From positions 163,255-197,780 of the forward strand of contig MELR01000007.1 in NCBI GenBank assembly GCA_001767695.1: a stretch of 34,526 bases of DNA, given 5' to 3'. Positions 17,874 through 24,464 of this stretch are shown one piece after another. The DNA comes from Actinobacteria bacterium RBG_16_68_21 (GTDB lineage Bacteria > Actinomycetota > Acidimicrobiia > Spongiisociales > UBA11373). The first letter of the stretch is position 1, and the number at the start of each line of letters is the position of its first letter. Under the pieces are notes generated by a model that searched no databases, had not been told where the DNA came from, and saw nothing but the letters and a program-made list of their open reading frames with translations. Made by a program: the position numbers and the translations under genes.

Positions 17874-17959
17874 GCGATGCGCAATGCGCAAGCCGCGACA
17901 TACTCGTGCGGACAGCGGAAGGCGGACAGCGGAAGGCGGACAGCGGACAGCGGGTAGCC
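17874..17959. repeat. Heptamer tandem array C
   Basis: The core is 17911-17959: GACAGCG, GAAGGCG, GACAGCG, GAAGGCG, GACAGCG, GACAGCG and GGTAGCC, seven units in perfect register. It is preceded by GCGATGC, GCAATGC, GCAAGCC and GCGACAT at 17874-17901. The last unit contributes five bases of the TAGCCT box of the DUF2237 promoter, so the array runs straight into a core promoter. Confidence 0.8.
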
Positions 17960-17960
17960 T
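17955..17960 (+). promoter_or_regulatory. -10 box for the DUF2237 gene
   Basis: TAGCCT lies 8 bases before ATG 17969 and overlaps the end of heptamer array C. The -35 region would fall within the array. Confidence 0.5.
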
Positions 17961-17968
17961 TCTTCTCC

Positions 17969-18358
17969 ATGGCCCGCAACGTGCTCGGTGGCGAGTTGGA
18001 GCCTTGCGGCGGCGATCCGCTCACCGGCTGGTACCGCGACGGGCGCTGCAACACCAGTCCGGAGGATCTCGGCAGCCACACGGTGTGCGCGGTCGTCACC
18101 GCCGAGTTCCTCGCCCATCAACGGAGAATCGGCAACGATCTGGTGACCCCGATGCCCGCCCACCGTTTTCCCGGCCTGACACCGGGTGATCGGTGGTGCG
18201 TGACGGCGGTCAACTGGCTGCACGCCCATCACGACGGGGTGGCGGCGCCGGTGGTGCTCGCCTCCACCCACGAGCGCGCCCTGGAGGTCGTGCCACTCGA
18301 GTTCCTCAGGGAACACGCGGTAGACGTGCCCCCGGACCTCGGCGCCCTGGAAGACTGA
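17969..18358 (+). CDS. DUF2237 family protein
   Basis: This is a 129-residue soluble protein of the DUF2237 family, recognised from NVLGGELEPCGGDPLTGWYR, DGRCNTSPEDLGSHTVCAV, FPGLTPGDRWC and VVLASTHERALEVVPLEFL. The conserved cysteines (Cys13, Cys27, Cys40 and the one in DRWC) may bind a metal or be redox-active. No biochemical role is established for the family. ATG 17969 is chosen from alignment to the family start and the -10 spacing. A reading from 17906 would translate the repeat array. Confidence 0.9.
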   Translation: MARNVLGGELEPCGGDPLTGWYRDGRCNTSPEDLGSHTVCAVVTAEFLAHQRRIGNDLVTPMPAHRFPGLTPGDRWCVTAVNWLHAHHDGVAAPVVLASTHERALEVVPLEFLREHAVDVPPDLGALED

Positions 18359-18418
18359 CCGGGTCGGCTCGGGTCGATACCCTCCGGGATAACCGACTCC
18401 CCGAGAAACGAGCTAGAG

Positions 18419-18889
18419 ATGACCGACGCCATTCTGACCGCCGCCCGCCAACTCGCCGAAGGGGCGTTCACCGAACTGCGCACGGTCGTCACCGGGCTCC
18501 CCGGCGAGGCGCTCGACTGGCGACCGGCGGGTCCCGAGACCAACTCGATCGCCGTGCTGGCGACTCATTCGATGAACAGCACCCGCTTGCTGCTCCATCA
18601 GGCCATGGGACTTGCGCTGCCGGAGCGCGATCGCGACGCCGAGTTCCGGGCGACGGCGACCGACCCTGCCGCGCTGCTGAGCCTGATCGACACCCTCGGC
18701 GAGGAGTGCCTCGCCGTCCTCGCCCCCGAGGCCACGGTGGACTGGAGCGGCCCCCGGCAACGCAAGCGGAGCGACGGCACGGTGCTCGAGTCGTCCGCAG
18801 GCCATGCACTGCTGCACGCCGTGGAGCACTTGCGCGGCCACGTCGACCAGGCATCGCTCACCCGGCACCTGTGGGAAGAGCGCGGTTAG
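18419..18889 (+). CDS. DinB-like (DUF664/DinB_2) protein
   Basis: This is a 156-residue four-helix protein of the DinB/YfiT superfamily. The N-terminal helix and the LDWRPAGPETNSIAVLATH segment (His near residue 47) match the family. So does the late HALLHAVEHLRGHVDQ, whose histidines complete the usual three-His metal site. Members act as thiol-dependent transferases (mycothiol or bacillithiol) or are uncharacterised. The substrate here is unknown. A TACCCT box near 18378 would give a short leader. It is convergent with the phosphoribosyltransferase across a heptamer array. Confidence 0.85.
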   Translation: MTDAILTAARQLAEGAFTELRTVVTGLPGEALDWRPAGPETNSIAVLATHSMNSTRLLLHQAMGLALPERDRDAEFRATATDPAALLSLIDTLGEECLAVLAPEATVDWSGPRQRKRSDGTVLESSAGHALLHAVEHLRGHVDQASLTRHLWEERG

Positions 18890-19047
18890 CGACCAGCGAT
18901 GGGCGATGGGCGATGGGCGATGCGCAGACTGCTTGGCCGCCCGCTCGGGGAGTCACACGCAATTGGCAGTTGGCAAGAGGGCAGACGGCTTGGTCGCCTC
19001 TTGCTGGGAGCGGGGAGCCGGTAGCGGGAAGCCGGTAGCCGGCTGCT
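18889..19047. repeat. Heptamer tandem array D between convergent genes
   Basis: The whole 158-base gap between the DinB-like gene and the phosphoribosyltransferase is built of seven-base units in three blocks. Block one (18889-18937) is GCGACCA, GCGATGG three times, GCGATGC, GCAGACT and GCTTGGC. Block two (18961-18981) is AATTGGC, AGTTGGC and AAGAGGG. Block three (19006-19047) is GGGAGCG, GGGAGCC, GGTAGCG, GGAAGCC, GGTAGCC and GGCTGCT. GCGATGG and AATTGGC are the complements of units in array E at 24215. Confidence 0.8.
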
Positions 19048-19671
19048 TCAGCCGTCCTGGAGCAACCGCAGCACCGTCTCGTCGCTCACCTGGGCGAAAT
19101 CCTCGTACCACTCGCCCACGGCCATCAACCGATCGGGCTGCACCGGACAGACCACTTCGTCCACCTCGAGGGTGATCAGGTCGATGGTCGCCGGCGGGCC
19201 GACGGGGACCGCACAGACCAGGCGCTGCGGTCCGCCCCGCCGTGCGTAGCCGAGGGCAGCCCGCAGAGTCGCCCCGGTGGCAACCCCGTCGTCGACGACG
19301 ATCACGGTGCGGTCGGCCACCGCCGGCGCCCGTCCGAAGACCGCCTCGCGTCGCTCGAGCTCGGTGACCGCGTCGGAGATCGCGGCGTGGAGTTCCTCCA
19401 CACCGATCCCCAGCCGGCGGACGAAGAGCTCATCGACGAGGGTCACCCCGCCCGGGGCGACGGCACCGATCGCCAGCTCGTCGTTCCCGGGAGCACGCAC
19501 CTTCCCGGCGATCACCGCGCCCAGCTCACCGCGGAGGCCGGCGGCCACTTCGGCGGCGACCACCACCCCGCCCCGGGGGATTCCCAGCACCAGAGGGTGG
19601 GACTCGATGAGATGCCCCAAGTGGCTGGCCAGAATCCGGCCGGCGTCGGCGCGGTCTGCAAAGGCTCGCAC
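19048..19671 (-). CDS. Phosphoribosyltransferase family protein
   Basis: This is a 207-residue type I phosphoribosyltransferase-like protein. The PRPP loop is VIVVDDGVATGAT (123-135). The N-terminal region has VLGIPRGGVVVAAEVA, and ELAIGAVAPGGVTLVDE follows. These features match the standalone PRT proteins annotated as putative phosphoribosyl transferases in actinobacteria and proteobacteria. The nucleobase substrate is unknown. GTG 19671 is preferred because a TACCCT box ends 6 bases upstream, mirroring the divergent gene. ATG 19692 lies upstream of that box and would not be on a leaderless transcript starting there. Confidence 0.85.
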   Translation of the reverse strand: MRAFADRADAGRILASHLGHLIESHPLVLGIPRGGVVVAAEVAAGLRGELGAVIAGKVRAPGNDELAIGAVAPGGVTLVDELFVRRLGIGVEELHAAISDAVTELERREAVFGRAPAVADRTVIVVDDGVATGATLRAALGYARRGGPQRLVCAVPVGPPATIDLITLEVDEVVCPVQPDRLMAVGEWYEDFAQVSDETVLRLLQDG

Positions 19672-19677
19672 TCGGTC

Positions 19678-19718
19678 AGGGTACCCCGGCATCCCCGCGA
19701 CCGGCCGGGGGTACCCTC
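19678..19718. promoter_or_regulatory. Mirror-image divergent promoter pair
   Basis: TACCCT boxes face outward, at 19683-19678 (minus) and 19712-19717 (plus), each 6 bases from its start codon. Both lie in a near-perfect inverted repeat, AGGGTACCCCGGC against GCCGGGGGTACCCT. The two transcripts would start only about 45 bases apart, so a single regulator or polymerase competition could link them. Confidence 0.5.
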
Positions 19719-19723
19719 CGCCG

Positions 19724-20632
19724 ATGAGGCGCCTTCTCCTCGTCGCCAACCCCGCCGCGTCGGGCTTCACGGCCTCGCTCCACCGCGACGTGGTGGAGAT
19801 ACTTCAAGGTGGGTATCAGGTGACGCCGGTGTGGCCCGACGGCCCGCAGCAGGCGCGGGCTGCGGCGCATGACGCCGCCACCGAGGGATACGACGTGGTG
19901 GTCGGCATGGGCGGCGATGGTGTCGTGCATCAGATCGCCAACGGCCTCGCCGGAACCACGACCGCGCTGGGGATCGTCCCCGCCGGAACCACCAACGTCC
20001 TCTCCAGGATTCTCCGGGTGCCGCGCAAGCCGCGGGCCGCAGCCGAATCGGTGGCGGCGTCCTTGGCAACCCGGGCTCTTCCCACGATTCGCCTGGCCTA
20101 TGACGGACCGGATGGACCCGACTCCCGTCTGGTCACCTTCGCCGCGGGACTCGGTTTCGATGCCGAGGTGATCCGGGAGTCGGAGCGGAGCCCGCTGCGC
20201 AAGGTCGGGTTCGGTCCCCTCCACTACGCCCGGAGCACCGCCGCGGTGACCAAGGGATACCGGCGCCGCCTCCCGACGATTCGCGTCGAGGCGGCGGGGC
20301 GCAGCGCGGATGCCCTCGCCCTCATCTTCCAGATCCACGAGTGCTTCACCTACCTCGGTCGCCGGACCCTGACGCTCTCACCGAAGGGAGGACCCCTGGC
20401 GATGAGCGTGCGCCGGGTGACGATTCCCCGGATGATCCGACTGGTCGCCGGAGCGGCGCGCGGTGCCGATCTCACCAGGGTGCGGGGAGTGCGCCTGTGG
20501 AGGGAGTTCGCCACTCTCGCCGCCCGCGCCGAGCCGTCGGAGTGGCTCGAGGCCGACGGAGAACTGATCGGGCGAGTCTCGACGCTCACCGCCACACCGA
20601 ATCGAGACCACCTGCGGGTGGTGGCGGTTTAG
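19724..20632 (+). CDS. Diacylglycerol kinase-like lipid kinase
   Basis: This is a 302-residue member of the DAGK catalytic-domain family (DgkB/LcbK-like), which phosphorylates diacylglycerol or a related lipid using ATP. The GGDG nucleotide loop is at residues 63-66, with GIVPAGTTNVLSR after it. The C-terminal beta domain includes FAAGLGFDAEVI and EWLEADGELIG. ATG 19724 is 6 bases after a TACCCT box. Its stop overlaps the stop of the convergent eIF2B-like gene (20629-20632). Confidence 0.9.
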   Translation: MRRLLLVANPAASGFTASLHRDVVEILQGGYQVTPVWPDGPQQARAAAHDAATEGYDVVVGMGGDGVVHQIANGLAGTTTALGIVPAGTTNVLSRILRVPRKPRAAAESVAASLATRALPTIRLAYDGPDGPDSRLVTFAAGLGFDAEVIRESERSPLRKVGFGPLHYARSTAAVTKGYRRRLPTIRVEAAGRSADALALIFQIHECFTYLGRRTLTLSPKGGPLAMSVRRVTIPRMIRLVAGAARGADLTRVRGVRLWREFATLAARAEPSEWLEADGELIGRVSTLTATPNRDHLRVVAV

Positions 20633-21486
20633 GTCGCCAGCTCGGGAGCAACCGGCTTGTCTTCGGCCAGCCGGCGTAAGGCCGAGGCGTCGAGGACTCC
20701 CTGTTCGGTGACGATCGAATCGAGGCCGGTCAACGCCACCAGCTCCAGCGTCGGCGATCCGAGCGCCACCTCCGCCGCCCGCGCGAACAGCGGCCCGGGA
20801 AGTGCCTTGTCCGCCGACACCAGGAGGAGGCTCTTCACCCCGAGGTCGCGCGCCTCCTCGAGGATCACACCGGTGCCGGCGACATTGATCGCCGACTCCG
20901 GACCGAGGGCGTTCGCCCCGAGCAGCACCAGGTCGGTTGCGAAGAGCGCGTCCGGCGCGGCGTCATCGGGGATCACCTCCACTGCCACGCCGGCGGACAT
21001 CAGGTCGGCGGCGAGTCGCTGGCCCTCGCCGCCCGGCGTGGCGGCGGTGCAGACGACTCGCACCCCCCGAGATGCTGCCAGCACCAGGGTGGTGCGCACG
21101 GTGGAGGACGCCCCGTGAGTCAGCACGATCCCGCCCTCAGGGATGAGTGCCGCACCCACCGATGAGACGATTTCGACGGACGCCGCCAAACGCTTCTCGA
21201 ATGCGCGAGCCTCGGCGACCACCACGTCGGGACCTCGATCGACGTTGAGGAGCACGGTATTGGCGAGCAGCACCAGCGGGGCAAACGCCGCCCGGCTCCG
21301 CGCCATCTGCACCGCCGTCTCCACGATCGCCGCCGGATAAGCGGCGGCGTCGTAGCGGACGAGGTGCTCGACGAATTCCGCCAGGCTCGCCGCCGCCACC
21401 GAGCCGACCTCGGCCGCTCCCCCATCCGGGGCACGCACCAGCGACACGAGTCTCCGGTACGACGGCCAGTCGTCCCAGGCGCTCAC
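20629..21486 (-). CDS. eIF2B alpha/beta/delta-like (MtnA/R15P isomerase superfamily) protein
   Basis: This 285-residue protein belongs to the IF-2B alpha/beta/delta superfamily, which includes MtnA, ribose-1,5-bisphosphate isomerase and eIF2B regulatory subunits. The characteristic C-terminal Rossmann-like part is visible: GEGQRLAADLMSAGVAVEVIPDDAA, DLVLLGANALGPESAINVAGTG and VKSLLLVSADKA. The catalytic Cys of MtnA-type isomerases (usually in TxCNxG) is not evident, since the region reads LTHGASSTVR. A non-enzymatic or different role is possible. The start is GTG 21486, one base after the GTPase stop, so it is translated from the same mRNA as the two GTPases. Confidence 0.8.
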   Translation of the reverse strand: MSAWDDWPSYRRLVSLVRAPDGGAAEVGSVAAASLAEFVEHLVRYDAAAYPAAIVETAVQMARSRAAFAPLVLLANTVLLNVDRGPDVVVAEARAFEKRLAASVEIVSSVGAALIPEGGIVLTHGASSTVRTTLVLAASRGVRVVCTAATPGGEGQRLAADLMSAGVAVEVIPDDAAPDALFATDLVLLGANALGPESAINVAGTGVILEEARDLGVKSLLLVSADKALPGPLFARAAEVALGSPTLELVALTGLDSIVTEQGVLDASALRRLAEDKPVAPELAT

Positions 21487-21487
21487 C

Positions 21488-22747
21488 TCAGCGCTCCGCG
21501 CCGATCCCGAGATGTGCCTCGGCCATCGAGGCGTCGACGGCCAGGCCGGCCACCACGGCCGCCAGCGAGGCTCGCTCCCAGATGATCTCCCGCAGGGGTG
21601 CCCCGATTCGGGCTTGCAGCTGCCCGTTCAGGATGGCGGCGGCCTCCTCGCGCCGCGCCGGGTCGATGGCCCCCGGCCGGCCGTCCTTGCCCCTGAGCCG
21701 GGGAGCACCGCTCTCCATCGCCGCCACTGCCGCCCCAAGGTCGGCTTCGAGACGCTCCGGAGTGAACGTGTGGCGCATCCGCGTGCCGAACGGGCCGCCG
21801 GCGATGGCCGAGAGACGCAGGATCAGTTGCTCCAATCCCCGCAGGGCCTCCTCGTGTCCGGCCACGGCCGAACCGCCCGAGGACAGCGCGGCGACGGCGT
21901 CGCGGCAGTAATCACCCCAGCGGGTCTCGAAGTCGAGGGACCCCCCTCCCCCGACGCCGGCGGCACCGGAGACCGTACGGGCGGCGTGACGGGCATCCTC
22001 GATCACCCTGCCGAGATGCACCCGTTTCTCGTCGATCCGGCTCTGCAGATGAGCGGCGAGCGCATCCACCCCGAGCCGGGGGCCGGTAGGCGGGTCGGCG
22101 GCAACCTCGAACACCTGGGGGCGGGTGATCCCGTCGGCGATGAGCAGGTCGACGAGATGGTCGCGGATCATGGCGCGCTCGTCGCGGGGGACCGTGTCGA
22201 TCTGATTGAGCACGAAGATCAGTCGGTCAGATGATGCCGCCGCAGGCGCGATAAAGCCCTGATGGAGCAGGGCGTCTGCGTACTTGAGCGGATCGAGCAC
22301 CCAGAGGCCGACGTCGATCGCCGGCAGCAGCTCTTCGACCCGGCGTCGGTGGGAGGCTTCGAGCGAGTCGACGTCCGTCATGTCGATCACGGCGATCCCC
22401 GGGAACCTGGTCTGGCCGACCACCGAGGTGATCCCGAGCGTCTCGAGGAGCTTTCCCAGACTGGGCTCAGCTCCCACGGGAACCCAGGCGAGAGGCTCCG
22501 TCGTGTGGGGGCGCACCGCACTCGTCGAGGCGATCCTCTCCCCGGCCAGCGCGTTGAGGATGCTCGATTTTCCCGCTCCGGTGCCGCCGAGCAGCGCCAT
22601 CACCAGCGTGGCGCCGAGATGCCCGACGCGATGCCGCGCGGTCAGCGCCGTCCGCCTCACCGCCTCCAGGTCGTCGGGATGCAGATGACCGTCGGCGAGT
22701 GCCACCACCAGGTCGAGGCCCTCGACCACTGCGATTACGTCGGTCAT
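21488..22747 (-). CDS. Dynamin-like GTPase, second of a pair
   Basis: This is a 419-residue P-loop GTPase. GGTGAGKSS (Walker A, Lys60) follows a short helical N-terminus, with HTTEP as a possible switch I. IDMTD at 121-125 takes the G3 position and NQID at 181-184 the G4 base-recognition motif. About 200 residues of mostly helical sequence follow and include Gly-rich GVGGGGS. The layout resembles actinobacterial dynamin-related or YfjP-like GTPase pairs thought to act at membranes. No transmembrane segment is clear. The ATG overlaps the stop of the partner gene by 4 bases. Confidence 0.8.
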   Translation of the reverse strand: MTDVIAVVEGLDLVVALADGHLHPDDLEAVRRTALTARHRVGHLGATLVMALLGGTGAGKSSILNALAGERIASTSAVRPHTTEPLAWVPVGAEPSLGKLLETLGITSVVGQTRFPGIAVIDMTDVDSLEASHRRRVEELLPAIDVGLWVLDPLKYADALLHQGFIAPAAASSDRLIFVLNQIDTVPRDERAMIRDHLVDLLIADGITRPQVFEVAADPPTGPRLGVDALAAHLQSRIDEKRVHLGRVIEDARHAARTVSGAAGVGGGGSLDFETRWGDYCRDAVAALSSGGSAVAGHEEALRGLEQLILRLSAIAGGPFGTRMRHTFTPERLEADLGAAVAAMESGAPRLRGKDGRPGAIDPARREEAAAILNGQLQARIGAPLREIIWERASLAAVVAGLAVDASMAEAHLGIGAER

Positions 22748-24183
22748 CCGTCCCCCTCGAGGGTGAGCTCGGCGAGCAGCCCCTCAGGTGCGCTCGAGCC
22801 GAGTGGCGCCGTGAAGCGGTGGGAATCCCCGTCGAGAATCCCCACCAGCTCCTCTTCCAGCCGGGAGCGCGCCGCGTCGACCACACCGGGCAGCTTGCGC
22901 ATCAGGCGAGCATCCCTTCCTGCCGGCAGGTGGCGCCGGTCGGCGACGCTGCGCCGCACCGTCTCGACCATCCGCCGCGCCGGCCGGCCGCGCAGCCGCT
23001 TCGCCCCCACCTCGAAGGCGAGGCTGGGGAGATCCTCCTCCCACCAGGCGATGCGCTCCCGGGCGGCTGCGGGAACCTCGGGCCCGTGGCCGAGCTGCGC
23101 CGGCTCGATCAGGTCGGGGGCAAGATCCGCCCACCGTTCGACGATCTCGCGGGAGGCACGCGATGCACGCCGGGCGGCCGCCGCGGCGAGTGTGGACGAG
23201 AAGGTTTCCTGGTCCGTCGCGGTCTCTGCGTAGGCGCCGCTGCGGACCGCCTCGATCAATTCCTCGGCTGCCCGGCCGTAGGCGATTCGCACCGGGTCGA
23301 CGAGAACCGCCCTGCGGCCCTCGGCGGCGATGAGCAGCGCCCGCAGCGAGGTCAGGGCTTCACCGAGGACTTGGGTGGAACGGGCCAGGAGCTGCTCGAG
23401 GATGACCGGTCGGGTCTGCGGATCGGCGATGGCCTCGATCTCCTTGCGCAGCCCGGTGATCCAGTCGCCGGGCAAACCCCCCATCTCGGCCGAAACCGGT
23501 CCCTCCGCCACCGGCACGACCAGTTCGGGAGCGGCTCGATCGATGTGACCCCGGGCGGCGAGCTTGGCGGCGAAGTCGCCGACGAGCACGCGGGAGATCT
23601 CCGGAGTGCCGGGAAGCCGGTTGAGCACGAAGACCACTGGCATCCCCCTGTCGCCCGCCCGGGCCGCCAGATCGAACCCCGCACCGTCGGCATACCTCGT
23701 CCCACCCGCCACCAAAACGCAGGCGTCGGCAACATCGAGAATCTGCCGCGCGATCGAAACGCCGCCGGCGTCGGTGACATCCGGCGGCGGGGTGTCGATC
23801 AGAACGATCCCCTGCGGAGGCGGCCCCAGGGTGTCCACCAGCCGGCCGGGAAGCCGATGGCGGAGGGCGTCGAGCGTGCCCGGGAGCGCCCCGCCCGCCC
23901 AGGCAACGGGCTCGAACGTGGTCGGCCTCCGGGCGCCTTCGGCGCTGATGCGGCGGCGCGCCATCGAGTTGACCAGCGTCGACTTGCCCGAGCCCGAGGC
24001 GCCGACGACCGCCACGACCAGCGCGCCGTCGGCCTCCCGGAGGCGAGGCGCCAGGTACTCGGTGAGACCGAGGGTCTCCAGACGCAACCGCTCGGGTTCC
24101 GGTCCGAGCAGGGTGAGATCGAAACGACCGAGGGCACGCCCGATTCGGTCGATCGTCTCCGGTGACGGAGCGCGGTCGAGCAT
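22744..24183 (-). CDS. Dynamin-like GTPase, first of a pair
   Basis: This is a 479-residue P-loop GTPase. Walker A is GASGSGKST (61-69), RPTTFEP may be switch I and IDTPPPD (129-135) is the G3 region. The G4 position reads NRLP (188-191) and lacks the Asp that selects guanine, so nucleotide specificity is uncertain. The remaining residues are largely helical and Arg/Ala-rich. It starts the three-gene operon with the second GTPase and the eIF2B-like protein. CACAAT 7 bases before the ATG may be its -10 box. Paired, unequal dynamin-like GTPases often form heteromers, which would suit one member with a degenerate G4. Confidence 0.8.
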   Translation of the reverse strand: MLDRAPSPETIDRIGRALGRFDLTLLGPEPERLRLETLGLTEYLAPRLREADGALVVAVVGASGSGKSTLVNSMARRRISAEGARRPTTFEPVAWAGGALPGTLDALRHRLPGRLVDTLGPPPQGIVLIDTPPPDVTDAGGVSIARQILDVADACVLVAGGTRYADGAGFDLAARAGDRGMPVVFVLNRLPGTPEISRVLVGDFAAKLAARGHIDRAAPELVVPVAEGPVSAEMGGLPGDWITGLRKEIEAIADPQTRPVILEQLLARSTQVLGEALTSLRALLIAAEGRRAVLVDPVRIAYGRAAEELIEAVRSGAYAETATDQETFSSTLAAAAARRASRASREIVERWADLAPDLIEPAQLGHGPEVPAAARERIAWWEEDLPSLAFEVGAKRLRGRPARRMVETVRRSVADRRHLPAGRDARLMRKLPGVVDAARSRLEEELVGILDGDSHRFTAPLGSSAPEGLLAELTLEGDG

Positions 24184-24214
24184 TGCGCTGATTGTGGCAC
24201 GGATGGGGAAAGCC

Positions 24215-24431
24215 GTCGCCGGCCACCGTCGCCCGTCGCCCGTCGCCCGTCACCCGTCGCCCGTCGCCCGTCACCCGCAAGATTGCCAATTGCCAATTGC
24301 CGATCCGATCGCCCATCGCCCATCGCCCATCGCTCGTCGCTCATCGCCGAGCGTTGCCTCTTGTCGAATGTCGAATGTCGAAGGTCCAATGTCCAATGTC
24401 CAATGTCCATCCCGATCGCTCATCGCCGGCG
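24215..24431. repeat. Heptamer tandem array E, 31 units in one register
   Basis: This 217-base stretch is exactly 31 consecutive seven-base units with no slip. Blocks of like units succeed each other. TCGCCCG and TCACCCG fill 24229-24277, and GCCAATT follows at 24285-24298. CCATCGC, TCGTCGC and TCATCGC fill 24313-24347. TGTCGAA three times, GGTCCAA and TGTCCAA twice fill 24362-24403. Degenerate units separate the blocks. It fills the divergent intergenic region between the GTPase operon and the PD-(D/E)XK gene, ending about where each -35 element would lie. There are no spacers, hairpins or reading frames of note. Confidence 0.92.
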
Positions 24432-24452
24432 CTTCCTGTCACACCCCGGCGG

Positions 24453-24458
24453 TACTTT
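24453..24458 (+). promoter_or_regulatory. -10 box for the PD-(D/E)XK-motif gene
   Basis: TACTTT lies 6 bases before ATG 24465, so the transcript is probably leaderless. Its -35 position falls at the right end of heptamer array E. Confidence 0.5.
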
Positions 24459-24464
24459 CTCCCC

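Noticed and set aside
17906-17968. N-terminal extension of the DUF2237 protein
   Set aside because: The extra residues come from GACAGCG/GAAGGCG repeats, while ATG 17969 matches the family start and promoter spacing.
24215-24431. CRISPR array
   Set aside because: Repeat units are only 7 bases, contiguous and without unique spacers, and there are no cas genes around.
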